Assembly (NCBI GenBank): GCA_009746045.1
Contig: RPFO01000022.1
Location: 3,768,178 to 3,832,177, forward strand
Source: Mesostigma viride
Taxonomy: Eukaryota; Streptophyta; Mesostigmatophyceae; Mesostigmatales; Mesostigmataceae
DNA length: 64,000 bases
Reading direction: 5' to 3'
Shown: positions 1-12,400 of the stretch, piece by piece
How positions within the stretch are numbered: the first letter of the stretch is position 1
Layout: every line of letters starts with the position of its first letter
Translations under genes and position numbers: made by a program
The notes under the pieces: model-generated
The model's input: the letters and a program-made list of their open reading frames with translations, nothing else
What the model was told of the DNA's origin: nothing
Databases searched by the model: none

Positions 1-231
1 GCTTCAACAGCAGACGCTTGACCTCCGCGAGGAGGCCGAGCTCGCCAAGCGCAGCCTCAACGTCATTGTCAAGAACTTCAAGATGGAGGAAGGTGAGAAT
101 TCCGAGAAGCTTTTGCGTGCGTTTGAGAGAGAAATCCTTGGTCGCATGGGCCTTAACGGTGAGATCGAGCTGGCCGCCCACCGCCTTCCCCGCGCGCGGG
201 GTAAGGCAGGGCCGCCCCCGCTCCTTCTCAT
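1..231 (+). pseudogene. ORF1-type retroposon fragment, cut by left window edge
   Basis: The first 231 bases encode the C-terminal half of the L1-ORF1-like protein seen whole at 38665-40011. The stretch LDLREEAELAKRS, a conserved NVIVKNF strand, and the family signature LPRARGKAG followed by a PLLL strand are all visible. It is closest to the copy at 51389-53330, sharing the segment around MEEGENSEKL. Similarity stops abruptly where MITE-like sequence begins, so the copy lost its 3' end to a later insertion or deletion. It is a non-functional fragment. Confidence 0.7.
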
Positions 232-504
232 GGTCCGGATTCTCCAAATCGTTTTCTGGCCGGGGCGAGCCTGCATGTGCTGGAATCTTGTCTCATTGTA
301 TGCCACCTATCAATGCATGAGACAACCAGTGCAGGGCCAGAAATCTGGAAAATGCGGACCATGCAACATGCGATACGTTCTATACATGCACTGGCCATAT
401 TGGAAACGTAGATGAGTATATTAGGGTTGAATATATTATCAAAGAGACAACCAGCGCAGGCCAGAAATCGGGAGAATCCGGACCATGGTAGCTCGAGCCT
501 GCCG
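232..504. mobile_element. Remnants of long-TIR MITE family (two partial ends)
   Basis: This stretch holds divergent copies of the terminal repeat found intact at 16484-16914. One end reads inward from about 232 (GGTCCGGATTCTCC). A facing copy lies at about 318-370 (GAGACAACCAGTGCAGG). A better copy starts near 437 (GAGACAACCAGCGCAGGCC, then GGAGAATCCGGACCATGG). The first two form a rough hairpin. No coding capacity is seen. Confidence 0.55.
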
Positions 505-600
505 TTATATTATGGTTGAAGGTTCCCTTACTCTGTATTGGCACCCACGTGGCGCAGTCACATGCTTATAAATTAATGAATGAATGAATATATTTAAAAA
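505..600 (+). mobile_element. LINE 3' tail fragment, hairpin type C
   Basis: The sequence GGTTCCCTTACTCTGTATTGG, a degenerate CACGTG..CGCAGTCACATG hairpin and an AATTAATGAATGAATGA tail match the 3' ends at 27590-27780 and 41700-41770. It is a severely 5'-truncated LINE insertion. From about 600 to 1150 I see no gene or repeat I can name. Confidence 0.5.
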
Positions 601-3180
601 AATCATTTATTTTTTCATGATCTGAAAGATCTTGCCCCACCCCCTGCCCCACACCCGCCCGCTAATCTCCTGACAAGATTGAGGAAATACTCGCTAGCGC
701 GCAATTTATAGCTTCTTCTAGCGCGCTCCCCATCTATCTATATGCCAGATCTACCAAGGGAAGCAAAAATTGAAATTCTCGAACGTTGCCAGCTTTTACG
801 TCAAAAATCACGTCCAAGCTGTTAACCAACAGCTGCCGTGATTTTCTGTAACAAGACAATGCCGAGGCTTTGGTCCCCAATCTGTGCGTTCTGCACATCA
901 ACCGGACGACCTGGCACTACAACCAACCAGCACGTGAGCCTTCCAAACCTGCCGAGGGCCAGGAATGCGACAGGAAACGTTACTGATCGCTATTTCCACA
1001 TGATGCAATTGCTCGCCATGCTTGATAGGCAGGGGGCCACATTCACGCTGCATGTTAGTGTCGACTGCCAGCAGGAGCCGCCATAAGTGCTCAGCAGTTG
1101 ACTCTAAACCATCTAAGCAGCAGGTGTACACCACCCATGAATAGGCACTTCCATGCGAGGGCCAGTGCTAGGAACAAACGTAACTAATAGGTGGACACCC
1201 CTATTACCGCCATTCAGCCACCATATGCCAGCACCTATTCGCTGGGGGAAAAAATGGAAGCAAACCACAAAGGGCCGTTGTAGCTCGAAATGCTGCCTCT
1301 CTCCGACCCCTGTACCAGCCTCCCAGGCAGGAAGAGCCCAGCCCAAAGAGCGGCGGGCCATAAACACTCACGTGTCCACGCGCAGTCCTTGTCGTTTACG
1401 ACGAAAAATCAAGCCCATGAGTACTGGCCAGTGGCGGCGTTCTGTGGATATGCCTTGGAGGGTGCGTGGGAGGCATGCTGGCTGGGTCGGCGCACCACTC
1501 CCCAACAGGCTGTGCAGAACCTGGCAAGACATTCCAGAAGGGCAGATTGCTGGCCACCCCAGCCCACCCCCATCCTGCCACCCTTGTCAAGGGCATAAGC
1601 GGGGCCGTCGCCTGCGACGAGTATCTGCCAGGCAGGGCGCCGTCATTCCCTCGCCTGTGTACTGTGCCACCATGCGAACCGCTCACCCATGTGCCGCGCG
1701 CAGCTGCCGTGCGTTACCGCACAGGAGAGCACCACCCTATCGCAAAACCCCACACCGAGGAAACACATTGCATTTCATTGCCAGCACCAGTTGCGGGCAC
1801 CCAAGGGACGCGCGGCCATCATCCCTGCGTGCTCGAATTCCCATCTCTACACAGGCTCTTATTCCTGGCAGGCCTCCCTTCCAGGCTCCTATTCCCCTCC
1901 AGGCTCTTATTCCTGGCAGGCTTCCCTTCCAGGCTCCTTTTCGCCTCCAGGCTATTCCTGGCATCGATCGATTCCAGGCTCTTATTCTTGGCGGGATCTC
2001 CGCCCTGGCTCTTATTCCAACAGCTAGCGTTAGCCTCTCCGCTGGCAGGAGGTAGCCCCAACTTGCCCCTGTGCAGTCGGCCCCATTCGCCAACGGACCC
2101 GCGCTAGCCAGAACAGCTTTATGGTTAAGTACTGTACACGCTCACAGAGGTCCGAGCTCCACGCAGCCTCAAGAAAGGCGGGCCTCTGCGGCCTACACCA
2201 CCAACTTTTAAACCACCTTCCCTAGCAACCTCCACTGGCCAAAGTCCGTGGCTGGTATGCAAAGCGCAGGCCGGCTACGCTGGGAGGGAGGGCGCCTGTC
2301 ACGTGCCACGTGGCGTGCAAACATGCACCGTCCAATCTCCTCGAGGGAAAGGATCTCTGGACAGAAAGGGCGACATGTGCCATTCGATCCTTCACCAAAC
2401 CGACGCCACGTCGATGCACTACTAATCCATGCAGCACTGAGCTAGCCATGCACCGACCAATCCTGCATGGCGTGATGAGCCGGCGCCAATGCCAGTCCCA
2501 GGCTTCGGGGTAGGATTACCCACAGCCTAGGATGGCTGGCAGGGTCCTGGGCACATGCCGGAAACGTGGCGGCGGCTCATTGGCGGCACCGACTCGGTGG
2601 CGGCAGCAACGCGCTTCCCCTGGGGGAGCAACATTGGCCTGAGAACCCAAGGGGGAAGGGCCCCTGACAAGCGAGCCGCGCCGGCCCCTCTGACGTCAGC
2701 ACCGGGCGACAGCAATCCGGGGCCTGCATGACTAGTGGGAGGCAGGACTGTCATCCGGCACAACCGAGCCCACACAATGTCCTGGCTCAGTCTGGGCAAC
2801 CATTCCCCCCCCCCCCCCCCTCCGGCCCGGTACCGTTTCCCGGCCCTCCCCAAGCTTGCGAGACAGCAACCACCAGGGGCCACGCCTAGGTACCACTGCT
2901 CAAGCTGGACGCCAGAAACGCTATTTGAGGCAGCCACACAAGGATGATGGGCTGCGACCCTGTCAGAGCAGGAGTTGCCGTTACAATGGCCAAGCGACCG
3001 CCGGGGGCGTGTGCGAGTAACGCAGTAAATGCCTGTGTCACCCATAGGCTTGGCAGTGCTGGATGGCACACCACGGAGACACCCCGCACATCTATTTGAC
3101 CAAAAACAGACTAGATCACAACGGCCATGGCCGTTGTGCCCCCTCCTCCTTCACCCTTTTCCCCATGGCAGCCTGAAACT
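601..3180. other. Intergenic stretch, no supported gene
   Basis: Several ORFs of 60-300 codons are open here on both strands, but none shows a recognisable domain and they overlap each other in all frames, as expected of GC-rich non-coding DNA. The longest, at 1153-2055 plus, is held open in part by a minisatellite. A C-rich run lies near 2803-2822. SNUPN transcription runs toward this region, so its 3' UTR may extend into the right-hand part. Confidence 0.4.
1848..1985. repeat. Minisatellite of about 48 bp
   Basis: Units containing CAGGCTCTTATTCCTGGCAG and CAGGCTCCTATTCCCC alternate. About two and a half units are clear, and then the pattern decays. All three frames stay open across it, which explains overlapping proline- and serine-rich ORFs. 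Confidence 0.6.
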
Positions 3181-3182
3181 TG

Positions 3183-3387
3183 GAAGAAGAAGAAGAAGAA
3201 GAAGAAGCAGAAGAAGAAGAAGAAGAAGAAGAAGAAGAAGAAGAAGAAGAAGAAGAAGAAGAAGAAGAAGAAGAAGAAGAAGAAGAAGAAGAAGAAGAAG
3301 AAGAAGAAGAAGAAGAAGAAGAAGAAGAAGAAGAAGAAGAAGAAGAAGAAGAAGAAGAAGAAGAAGAAGAAGAAGAAGAAGAAGAAA
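3183..3387. repeat. (GAA)n trinucleotide microsatellite, about 68 copies
   Basis: About 205 bp of GAA/AAG repeat has a single interruption near its left end (CAG). On the SNUPN sense strand it is (TTC)n, and it begins about 40 bases after the SNUPN stop codon, so it lies in or just beyond the 3' UTR. It creates long poly-Arg, poly-Lys, poly-Glu, poly-Ser and poly-Leu ORFs that are artefacts. Confidence 0.95.
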
Positions 3388-3428
3388 TAGAGAAGAAACG
3401 GGAGGGATCCCCCCTCTTACCCCCGCCT

Positions 3429-6400
3429 TCAACCATTCATTTCGACGTCGGGTCGCGGCGGCATCTGGCCCAGGCCCATCATCACGGGCGGCATGACCTG
3501 GCCCGCGGGTGGCGCAAAAGGAGCTGGCTGGCTGGCAGGGAAGCCGCCACCGCTGCTAGCGGCAAAGTTACTGCTTGCGTTCATGGCGGCCAAAGTAGTG
3601 CTGCTAGGGTGTCTCGCGGCGAAAGGACTGCTGGCGACACTTGCGGAGAAAAGTTTGCTGCCGGCGCCCGGCTCGAGCCCCAGCTCCGCCTCAATGTGGG
3701 CCACCAGGTGGTGGATGGTCAGGGGGTCGTAGCGGGCGGCGTTCTGGAAGAGAATCTGACGATGTGGGGGGGCAGGGGGAGGGAGGGATCGGCAACAGGG
3801 GACGGACGGCATGTTAGGAAGGAGGATTCGGTGACATGGTTGGTTGGTTGGTTGGTTGGTTGGTTGGTTGGTTGGTTGGTTGGTTGGTTGGTTGGTTGGT
3901 TGGTTGGTTGGTTGGTTGGTTGGTTGGTTGGTTGGTTGGTTGGTTGGTTGGTTGGTTGGTTGGTTGGTTGGTTGGTTGGTTGGTTGGTTGGTTGGTTGGT
4001 TGGTTGGTTGGTTGGTTGGGTGGGTGGGTGGGTGTGTGGGTGTGTGGGCGGGTGGGTGGTGAGGAAGGCAAACGTAGGGTTGAGAAGATACAAAGGGCCT
4101 TGGCGGGGAGAAGCCTAGAGATGTGTCAGAGGGAGAGGATGTGGCGCGGTGGGCGGGTGAGAGGGAGGGGACATGATTAATGTCGAATGATTGATGGGAA
4201 ATAAGGAGGCAGCTGGCACGATGGGGGAGGCAAGGAAGGACACACAATGCGGGGGTCAAAACACAGCAAGGCTTTTGAAGGTAGAATTGGTTGAGGAAGG
4301 CAGTGGTTTTCGAAGGTAGAGGTGGCATCAGGGGGGAGAAGAAATGAATGGATCGGGAGCTGCGAACTGTTCCACAACCACCTGGCCAGAAACTTTTTGG
4401 GAAACGGTGTCACAGCGGGGGTCACGACTAGAGCACCATGCCGCACAGGGGGCACCCAGCCGCAGAACAAGCGTGACCCGGGCGGGGAAAGGAAGGACTT
4501 CAGTAAGAGAGGAGTCTACCTGAAGGCACGTGGAATATTAGGCAAAGCATTAACAATAGTGCTCTCCTTACGTGTTCATAATTAGGGCAGTCTTAACACA
4601 ACCGTCCGAGACCTGCGAAAAACGACATTCTAGAAGCGTCACCGAATTTGGCGCGAGATCCCGAAAATCTGGTACACGCGAAGGTGCCGACGAGGCAAAA
4701 GGTCATGCAGCACCCATGGCGGCCGTGAAAATCCTAGTGACGGTTTTGAGAACACATTCAGGAAAGCGATTGCATGTGAAGCCATGATCAGGTACCTCAT
4801 GTACTTCACCTAGGTATTTTTTTATCCTCAAGAAATCGACCCATCTTTTGGGGGGAAACAGGAAAAAGGCGGGCAGTTTCGCGAGCTCGGGTCAGGTCCG
4901 CTGCATTTTTCAGCGGACCCCCGAAAAGTCTCACCGGAAACTTATCGAGCATGGCGATAAATTAGCTCGAGGTAAACCGCTCACACGATTCTGTGGCTAA
5001 TTCAAAACTTTTTTGTCGAACTTTTTGTTAAAATGACTGTAATTGTAAATGCCGCATTACCGCAGCAATTGGAGCTGCCAGGGGCTGATAATGGCAACGC
5101 ACCTAAAAATATGCCACTCCATTGTTCCTCTCATTTTTGCCATCCCATTGGTGCAGGGCGGCTAAATAACTTCTAGAGCAAAGCCCAGCCTGATTTTTTG
5201 CTGGCTCTGTAGTGTAGACCTGTGCGCATCACTGGATATCACCGAAGCGATCGTTGCGGAGTGAAGCATGAATACGCATTGGGCTGGTTGAGTCGGCGCT
5301 GTATAGTGGAGCCCACTTTTTCGGCATCCAGATTGAAGGTAGGATGAAGCCAGCCCCATTTGCCATCCAGATTATCTGCCTGACTCTTTCCCCGAGGTTC
5401 GTGAAAGCACCTCATTCATGTTACGGACGCCTCGTTAAGCATTGCTGCTCGAGAGGGAGACGTTAGCCAGCCTCCGCAAACAGCGTGATGTGCGCCTGTC
5501 AATGCTTTTTTAGTGAAATTCATGGCGTGGGAAGCTGAGCCTGAAGACAACAAACAGAAGGTACATGTCCTGTATTCAACAGTCAGCATAGGTGTGTTGA
5601 TGTACAACCCTAAAGCTTATCCATCGTTAACAGGCCATAAAACACGCTGCTGGGGCTCCACTTGAGCGGAATGTTGGTAAGTGTTTCAACCTCTTTCATT
5701 GGCCAGATTATAATGCACCGTGTTATCAACGATGGGCGGCGTGGTCTAAACTGGGGAAGGGAGGTACGAAGAACCCAGCGGGCAGTGAAGTGCGCGTATG
5801 CTGTTGCTGCCTTGGGAAACCCGTGATTCATTGCCCTTGTTATATTCAGACATGTTCAAGCAGGCTGAGCTAATTACTATACATGGAAGGGGGCTGTTTT
5901 GTCTCTGATATGGTTGCTGCATATGATGCATATTATTGCGGGCATAACAGAGTGCACAATGGGCATATAGCATTGCATAAGAGGCATGCATCTCACCAGG
6001 ACATGTTCTACGGGCTCACAACAACATCATGACAACGATCACCTAAGTGCTTGCTGCCACACCACTGCCACATCACTCCCCACCACGGCCAACACACCTA
6101 CCACTGTTACGCCTTATTTAGCAATGCCACGATTGCCTAGCAATACCAACATTCGCACTGTCGGGCGCATTTAATGATCCATAAAATGCTCCGAATGACC
6201 GTTTATGTGACGGTTGACAGCATAATTTCTGGCCATCCCATCTCTATCTGGGGTGCAACTTGGTACTTGAGCTGCATATGTTTATTCAATGCCCATTTCC
6301 AGGTCAAACCGACGTTGATTGTGTTGTTTGTTCGATTAATTATGAATAAAACTGGCAATTGATCTTGGCATTTTTATGCTTTTAAACGTCACCAACCTGT

Positions 6401-9400
6401 GAGCACCAAGTGGCCAACCAAGGTGTAACTTGGCACAGTAAATCTGGGTACCATGGGGAAGCTTGCCACCAGGTTTGACCGTCATCAGAATAGTGCAGCT
6501 AGGAGGAATTAGAATGTCTTTTTCGGGCACTTTCGGACCGTTGTGAATTCACATCTCCTTGTTAAGTGCCAAGCGGCACTAGAAGAGTCTTCCAATCGTC
6601 CATGTGCCCGGCACTCCCGCACTCCTAACATGCCAGTGCTGTACTTACTCATTTATTTACTAACCAATTGATTTTACTTATTTACTTACATGCGTATGCC
6701 CTTAGTGCGCAGATGCCTGATCCTTGAAATGCCAGGGATGGTGGAGAAGCACGGGATACTACGCGCCTTGCAGCAATTAGTGTCGGCGAGCCTTCTCTAT
6801 CCGAGCCCGGGTCAAAATGTACAGCCTTCTGAGAACACACAAGGGACAATACATACCTTGCTGAAAGCGTCGACTACTTACAGTCTATACTTATTATACT
6901 ACACTACTTACAGTCTATACTTATTATACTACACTACTTACAGTCTATACTTATTATACTACACTACTTACAGCCTATACTTATTATACTTCTGTGAAGA
7001 GGTTGCTGTGCACTAGCTAGTGCACAGCTGGCTGCAGGGGTCAGCAAGCCGCGTTGCATGCTCGCAACCATCTACCAAGCAAGCAAGGGACAGACCACAC
7101 TAGCACAGGCACTAACGCATGCGTACCTTGCTGCAGGTATCGGCCAGCCCCCGTCGCTTCGCGTCGCCCCGGAACTGGATGTCCACATTGGCGGGCACCC
7201 CGTTCACGGTGGTCAGCCCCTTGCCCATGATGGCAAAGCGTAGAAGGCTGCCAGGCCGCAGGTGGTGCATGTGCTGGTGAGAGTGGTGTGGTGGCAGGAT
7301 GGCGTGGTGGGGTGAAGGGATGGCAGGATGGCGTGATGGCGTGATGGAGTGGTGGCGTGGTGGCAGGATGGCGTGATGGCATGAGGGCGTGAGGGCGAGA
7401 GGGCGAGAGGGCGTGAGGGCGTGAGGGCGTGAGGGCGTGAGGGCGTGAGGGCGTGAGGGCGTGAGGGCGTGAGGGCGTGAGGGCGTGAGGGCGTGAGGGC
7501 GTGAGGGCGTGAGGGCGTGAGGGCGTGGCGGTGTGATGGCATGAGGGCGGGACGTGGGCACCAGGGTGCCAGGGGAAGGGGGGAATCCCCCGCACAGGAG
7601 ACAAGCCCAAGAATCAGTCACTTTTTAACCATAACACGTCACTTCATCGTACATCATGCCACAGGATGCATTGCGATGCCAGCCATCAAAGTCATTTTTT
7701 AGTCTGGAGACAAAGACGCAGACGTGGATGCGTCGGGAGAGAGAGTGTCACAGCTTGTATCCTGGGGCTGCTGCGGTTGCATCGGCCACTGCACATGTGC
7801 CACCGTTGCAGCACCAGCATTACCGGTACTATTAGTGGCAGCACCAGCATTACCGGTACTACACTGCAAGCACTGCCCACGCCACATCCATGGGGTGCAC
7901 CGACGCGATACTTTACACTTAGAATCATACCACGCACTGCGCTACCCGTCGTATGGATACAACAATGTGTGTGGCCCAGGGTGTGTACGCGTGGGATCCA
8001 GCCACCCCTCAGGTGAGGGGATGCTCCACAAAAACAAGGGCAGGACCGGCCGCGCCCACCTGCAGCATGAAGGGCTCACCCGTGTCAACAAGGACATGCC
8101 ACATCAACGGTCAAGTTCAAAGGAATATTTGCCCACCTGCATCCGGCTCAGCAAGGACATTCCACGAGATCGCGTACGCTCGCCTGCAAATTACATAAAT
8201 TATCGCCTGCAAATTACATAAATTTGTAATAAGTGTGGACTGAGTACACTCACCAGCACCAACAGGGATGCAGCCTGATGTGTTCCACCAAATAGGGCGG
8301 GCCAAGGCAATGGTCCTAATTAATTATGTTATGTGGAGTTATGTTCCTAATTAATTAATTAATTAATTAATTAATTAAGGCAATGGTCACCCACCTGCAT
8401 CAAGAAGGATTCTGGCATCTTGCCCAGCACCACAGGCGGCTCGTCCGACGTGCCTACCGTGCCGTCCTGCAGAAGCTGCAGCACCACCTGAGAGGATGCA
8501 AACATTCCAGAGAAAGGGGTAGAACAACCCACCGATAGATTGGCTGTCAGCAACACAGACGCCACCGTGCCGTCGACACCAACGCCACCGTGCAGCAGCG
8601 GGAATGACCAGCGTGGGGCATGACCAGAGCAGCAGGAAGACTGCAAATAGTTATGAGATTAGTAAACAATAATAGCGATAAACAGCATTAGTCATCATGA
8701 TGATCATAATTATAACCGCAACAACATAATATCCGTCATAGAACAACTGAGGGGGTGGGGGTGGGGGGTGGGGGGTGGGGGTGGGGGGGGGTGGGGGGGG
8801 GGGAGGAAGTGGTGGTGGTGGGAAATCAGTCAATAAAACCGTGTAGGAACTACAACAACAATATGCATGTCCACTGCAACAGAAAATGAGTGGCCATACC
8901 ACCTTGACCCCAACCTGCGGCATACTCCCACCACTCATTGCCCCACCATATTTCCAACAAGCATTTCCCCACCACAATCCCAGCACGAGTACTTGCTTAA
9001 TCAATACGTCATGACAGTACCATTTGAGAGCATGCCAGCGCACGCAGCAAGTCCTCCGCACATGATGGCACATGCACCAGCTGGTCGCGCAAAACACACA
9101 TCACCTCACAACTACCCACCAATGCCCGGAGAACCACCCACCAAGGCCCGCACACCCCCCCCGCTTGTCACGCAAACCACACATTCCCGAACAATACCGC
9201 AAATTCACGCACCCGAATGGAAAGGCATGGTCATGTAAACAATCGCCCCGATGCCACCACACGCACCAGCCGCACCAAACAATGTCACAAACGCCAGCAC
9301 CCGAAGACAAGGGTGTCAACCCCCCGACCAATCAAGCTGATGCCGGCGCTACCGCTTCGCAAAACAAACCCCTTTTTGTGGTTGACTTGCGATAATGTTG

Positions 9401-12400
9401 CGCACGCACGCACGCACCAGCTGCTGGTCGGGCACGCCCCCGTTGGCGTCCGTTTCCAGCAGGTATGGGCTGCACTGCGCGTCCTTCCAGAGGAGCACCA
9501 GCGGGGTGAGGCCCAGGTGGTAGTGGCCCAGCCTGTGGTCATGCCATTGTCGACAAGAGCGCAGGTGCGGCAACCCATGCAGGTCGACACATGCGTTAAG
9601 CGAAGGGTGGCGCCGATCAGGGCGGAAGCGGCCAGTAATTCTCGACCCCATGGGCCAGCGGCCATGGGTTCTTTGGGAGTGTCAAAGCACCCACCATGCA
9701 GAGACTTACTACAATACACTACTACAACATACTAGTATAATATTATAACTACTGTGCGCCTACTGAAATGGTATGATTCAATTATTTGTCAGCTTTAGCT
9801 TTTTCCCAATCCCGACCAAGAAAGAAAAAGCAGGTTGACTTGCGCCCGCCACCGCCACCTACTGTGGGCGGACGCGACAACGTGTCCCTGGATACGATCA
9901 GGACACTCAATGCCTCACGCAAGGGTTTGGTGCCACCACGCAAGGGGATCGATGGTTTCTTAACAGCGCTCTTGCTTCTTTACTGTGCAGGCACCCACTA
10001 ACGGATCAATAGAAACATTCACTGGACGCCTCGCTGGAAGAACCGCAACAGACAGCTACATGTACTACAGACAGAGCTGGCCAAACAGCTGCACCAGGAG
10101 CAGGCAGCATGGTGAGGCCGTCCCCTCCTGTTCCACCCCCTATCTGGCTGTCACCCTTACGCCCAGACCCTTCCCATCGTGACTCACTCCTCCACTCCCA
10201 ATACATCCTAGATGCCTTCGTAAGAAAGGAGAATGATCACAGCCAGACTAATACTGATGACAACCATACTAATACTGATGACAACCACACTAATACTGAC
10301 GAGAACCATACCTATACTGATCACAACCTTACTAATACTGATAACAACCTTACTAATCCTGATGACAACCATACTAGTACTGATGACAACCATACTAATA
10401 CTGATCACAACCATACTAATACTGATCACAACCTTACTAATACTGATCACAACCTTACTAATACTGATGACAACCATACTACAGCTGATGACGACCATAC
10501 TGGGAGAATGATAACAACCATGCTGATACTGATCACAACCATACTAATACTGATAACAACCATACTAAGACTGATAACAACCTTATTACGATTGGCTACA
10601 TTACTACGGTTAACTACATTACTGGGACATCAACGACTGTAGACGACACTATACCAAGGTTGATCCTCCCAGCCACCCACCACCAACAGACACACACACA
10701 CGCGCGCGCGCCCACAAACCGCCAACACCACCGCTCCCCCCCCGCACCCACTTGTTATACAGCAGCAGCCCGTCGGTGGTATACGCCTGCTGCGCGCCCA
10801 GTGTGGCCGCGAGTCCCTGCAGGTCGCACTTGTAGCTGGCGACCGGCACAAACCGGTGGAACCCAGCCTCCCTCTCCTCGGCGGTGACGGGCTCCAGTGC
10901 CTTGGGCGTCTCCTCGTGCAGCTTTGTGTTGACCCAGTAGAGGCGGAACTCGGCGGTGCAGTCGTAAAGAAGGTATCCCTTCCAGCACATCATGTCGATC
11001 ACGTAGTAGGTGTCGTCACGCTGCCCGATGGGTGGGTGGGTGGGTGGGTGGGTGGGTGGGTGGGTGGGTGGGTGGGTGGGTGGGTGGGTGGGTGGGTGGT
11101 GGGTGGGTGGGTGGGTGGGTGGGTGGGTGGGTGGGTGGGTGGGTGGGTGGGTGGGTGGGTGGGTGGGTGGGTGGGTGCAGATAGACGAAGAAAAAATGGG
11201 GTATCCTGTAAGTATAAATTCGAGAAGGTGTCATCGCGCTGCACACTAGACAATGGCATGGAGATTGGGAGTTGCTGGTAGATGGGAAGGGGCAGGAAGA
11301 GGCGAAGAGAAATGATTGAAGGGAACAGGGGGAAACGAGCAAGGGGGCGAGCAAGTGCAACAAGAAGGGTTGGGGATGGTGAGAATTTGAAGGGGGTTTA
11401 AGAAAGGCGGTTGCAGAGGAACGCAGAGGGAAGGGGGGGGGGGGGGGGGGGGGGGGGAGAGGGGGCAGAGGATCGCTAGACAGAGGGAGGGAAGTTTTTT
11501 CAGCATAATTTTTTAAAATAACTTTTCAAATATATTTTCCGGGTTGTCCCTGAAAGAGGGAGGAGACATCCGAAAAAAGCATCAGGGTGATGTTCTCTTG
11601 CGATTTTTGCCCTAACGTTGTCCAGTTAGGGCTAGAATGAGTATTACCTAGGTGTGGTCACATGCGGCTTGGAAGCCTAATGTTTGCTATACTTGCTGTT
11701 CATTTACATTTGTTGTTGTCTTATCACACATAGATAAACTCTAATGACCAGAGGGTGCATATTCATGGAAAACATGATGCTGAAGTGACCCCTTGGGACT
11801 CGAGGAAAAAGAGAAAAGAGGTTTCCCTATTCTTGAATGTATACATGTTTAACAGAAGACCACGTTTTCAACTAGGACATTCATGACAAAGCCTAAACGT
11901 TTACCGCATTGCAAGGCTACCCCTATTCACATTTATGGTTTTTAGGGGCGTTAGGGTTTTACCTCGTGGTAGATGCAATCGAGAATGCTGAATACGGAAG
12001 AAGATGTCGCGGTGGCTTTGCTGCCGTTAGGCAAAAAAGAAAATCCCCGATGCAGCACTTTCCCGCTTTTGAGCCGGCTCTCCGTCCTGCCTCGGGCGAC
12101 CACCACCAAGCACCGTACGCCCTCTGGACGGGCCATCACGAACCAGTTCCGTGCGAGGTCCGGAGGTATGTCGACCATCCATTCGGGAAGCGTTTGCTGG
12201 CTCCCGGTGGCTTCTAGCGCATCAATGCAGTCGAGGCTTTCCACACGCCGGTACATCTTGCGAGCGACTTGCGTAAGCGGTACCTTTTGGCGGTTGGCAT
12301 CCATGTCCATAACATCCTTGTCGACAACAATATCAGGACAGCTACTAGCCCGTTCCAGGCGATCGACTTCATCCGGTGATTGCGGCCCACTTATCAATCC

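Noticed and set aside
1153-2055. 300-residue plus-strand ORF
   Set aside because: It shows no domain; other frames are equally open and the 3' third is a minisatellite.
3029-3496. Poly-Arg, poly-Lys, poly-Glu, poly-Ser and poly-Leu ORFs
   Set aside because: They are all frames of one (GAA)n microsatellite downstream of the SNUPN stop codon.
3814-4180. Long GWLV-repeat and PTNQ-repeat ORFs that look like membrane or structural proteins
   Set aside because: They are translations of (GGTT)n in a SNUPN intron.
7041-7621. Pro/His-rich TPSRPHAL repeat protein
   Set aside because: An 8-bp minisatellite opens all three frames; only 7127-7273 within this span is a real exon.
10109-10642. TNTDDNH heptapeptide-repeat protein
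   Set aside because: The 21-bp minisatellite lies between two well-matched SNUPN exons, and the opposite strand is equally open.
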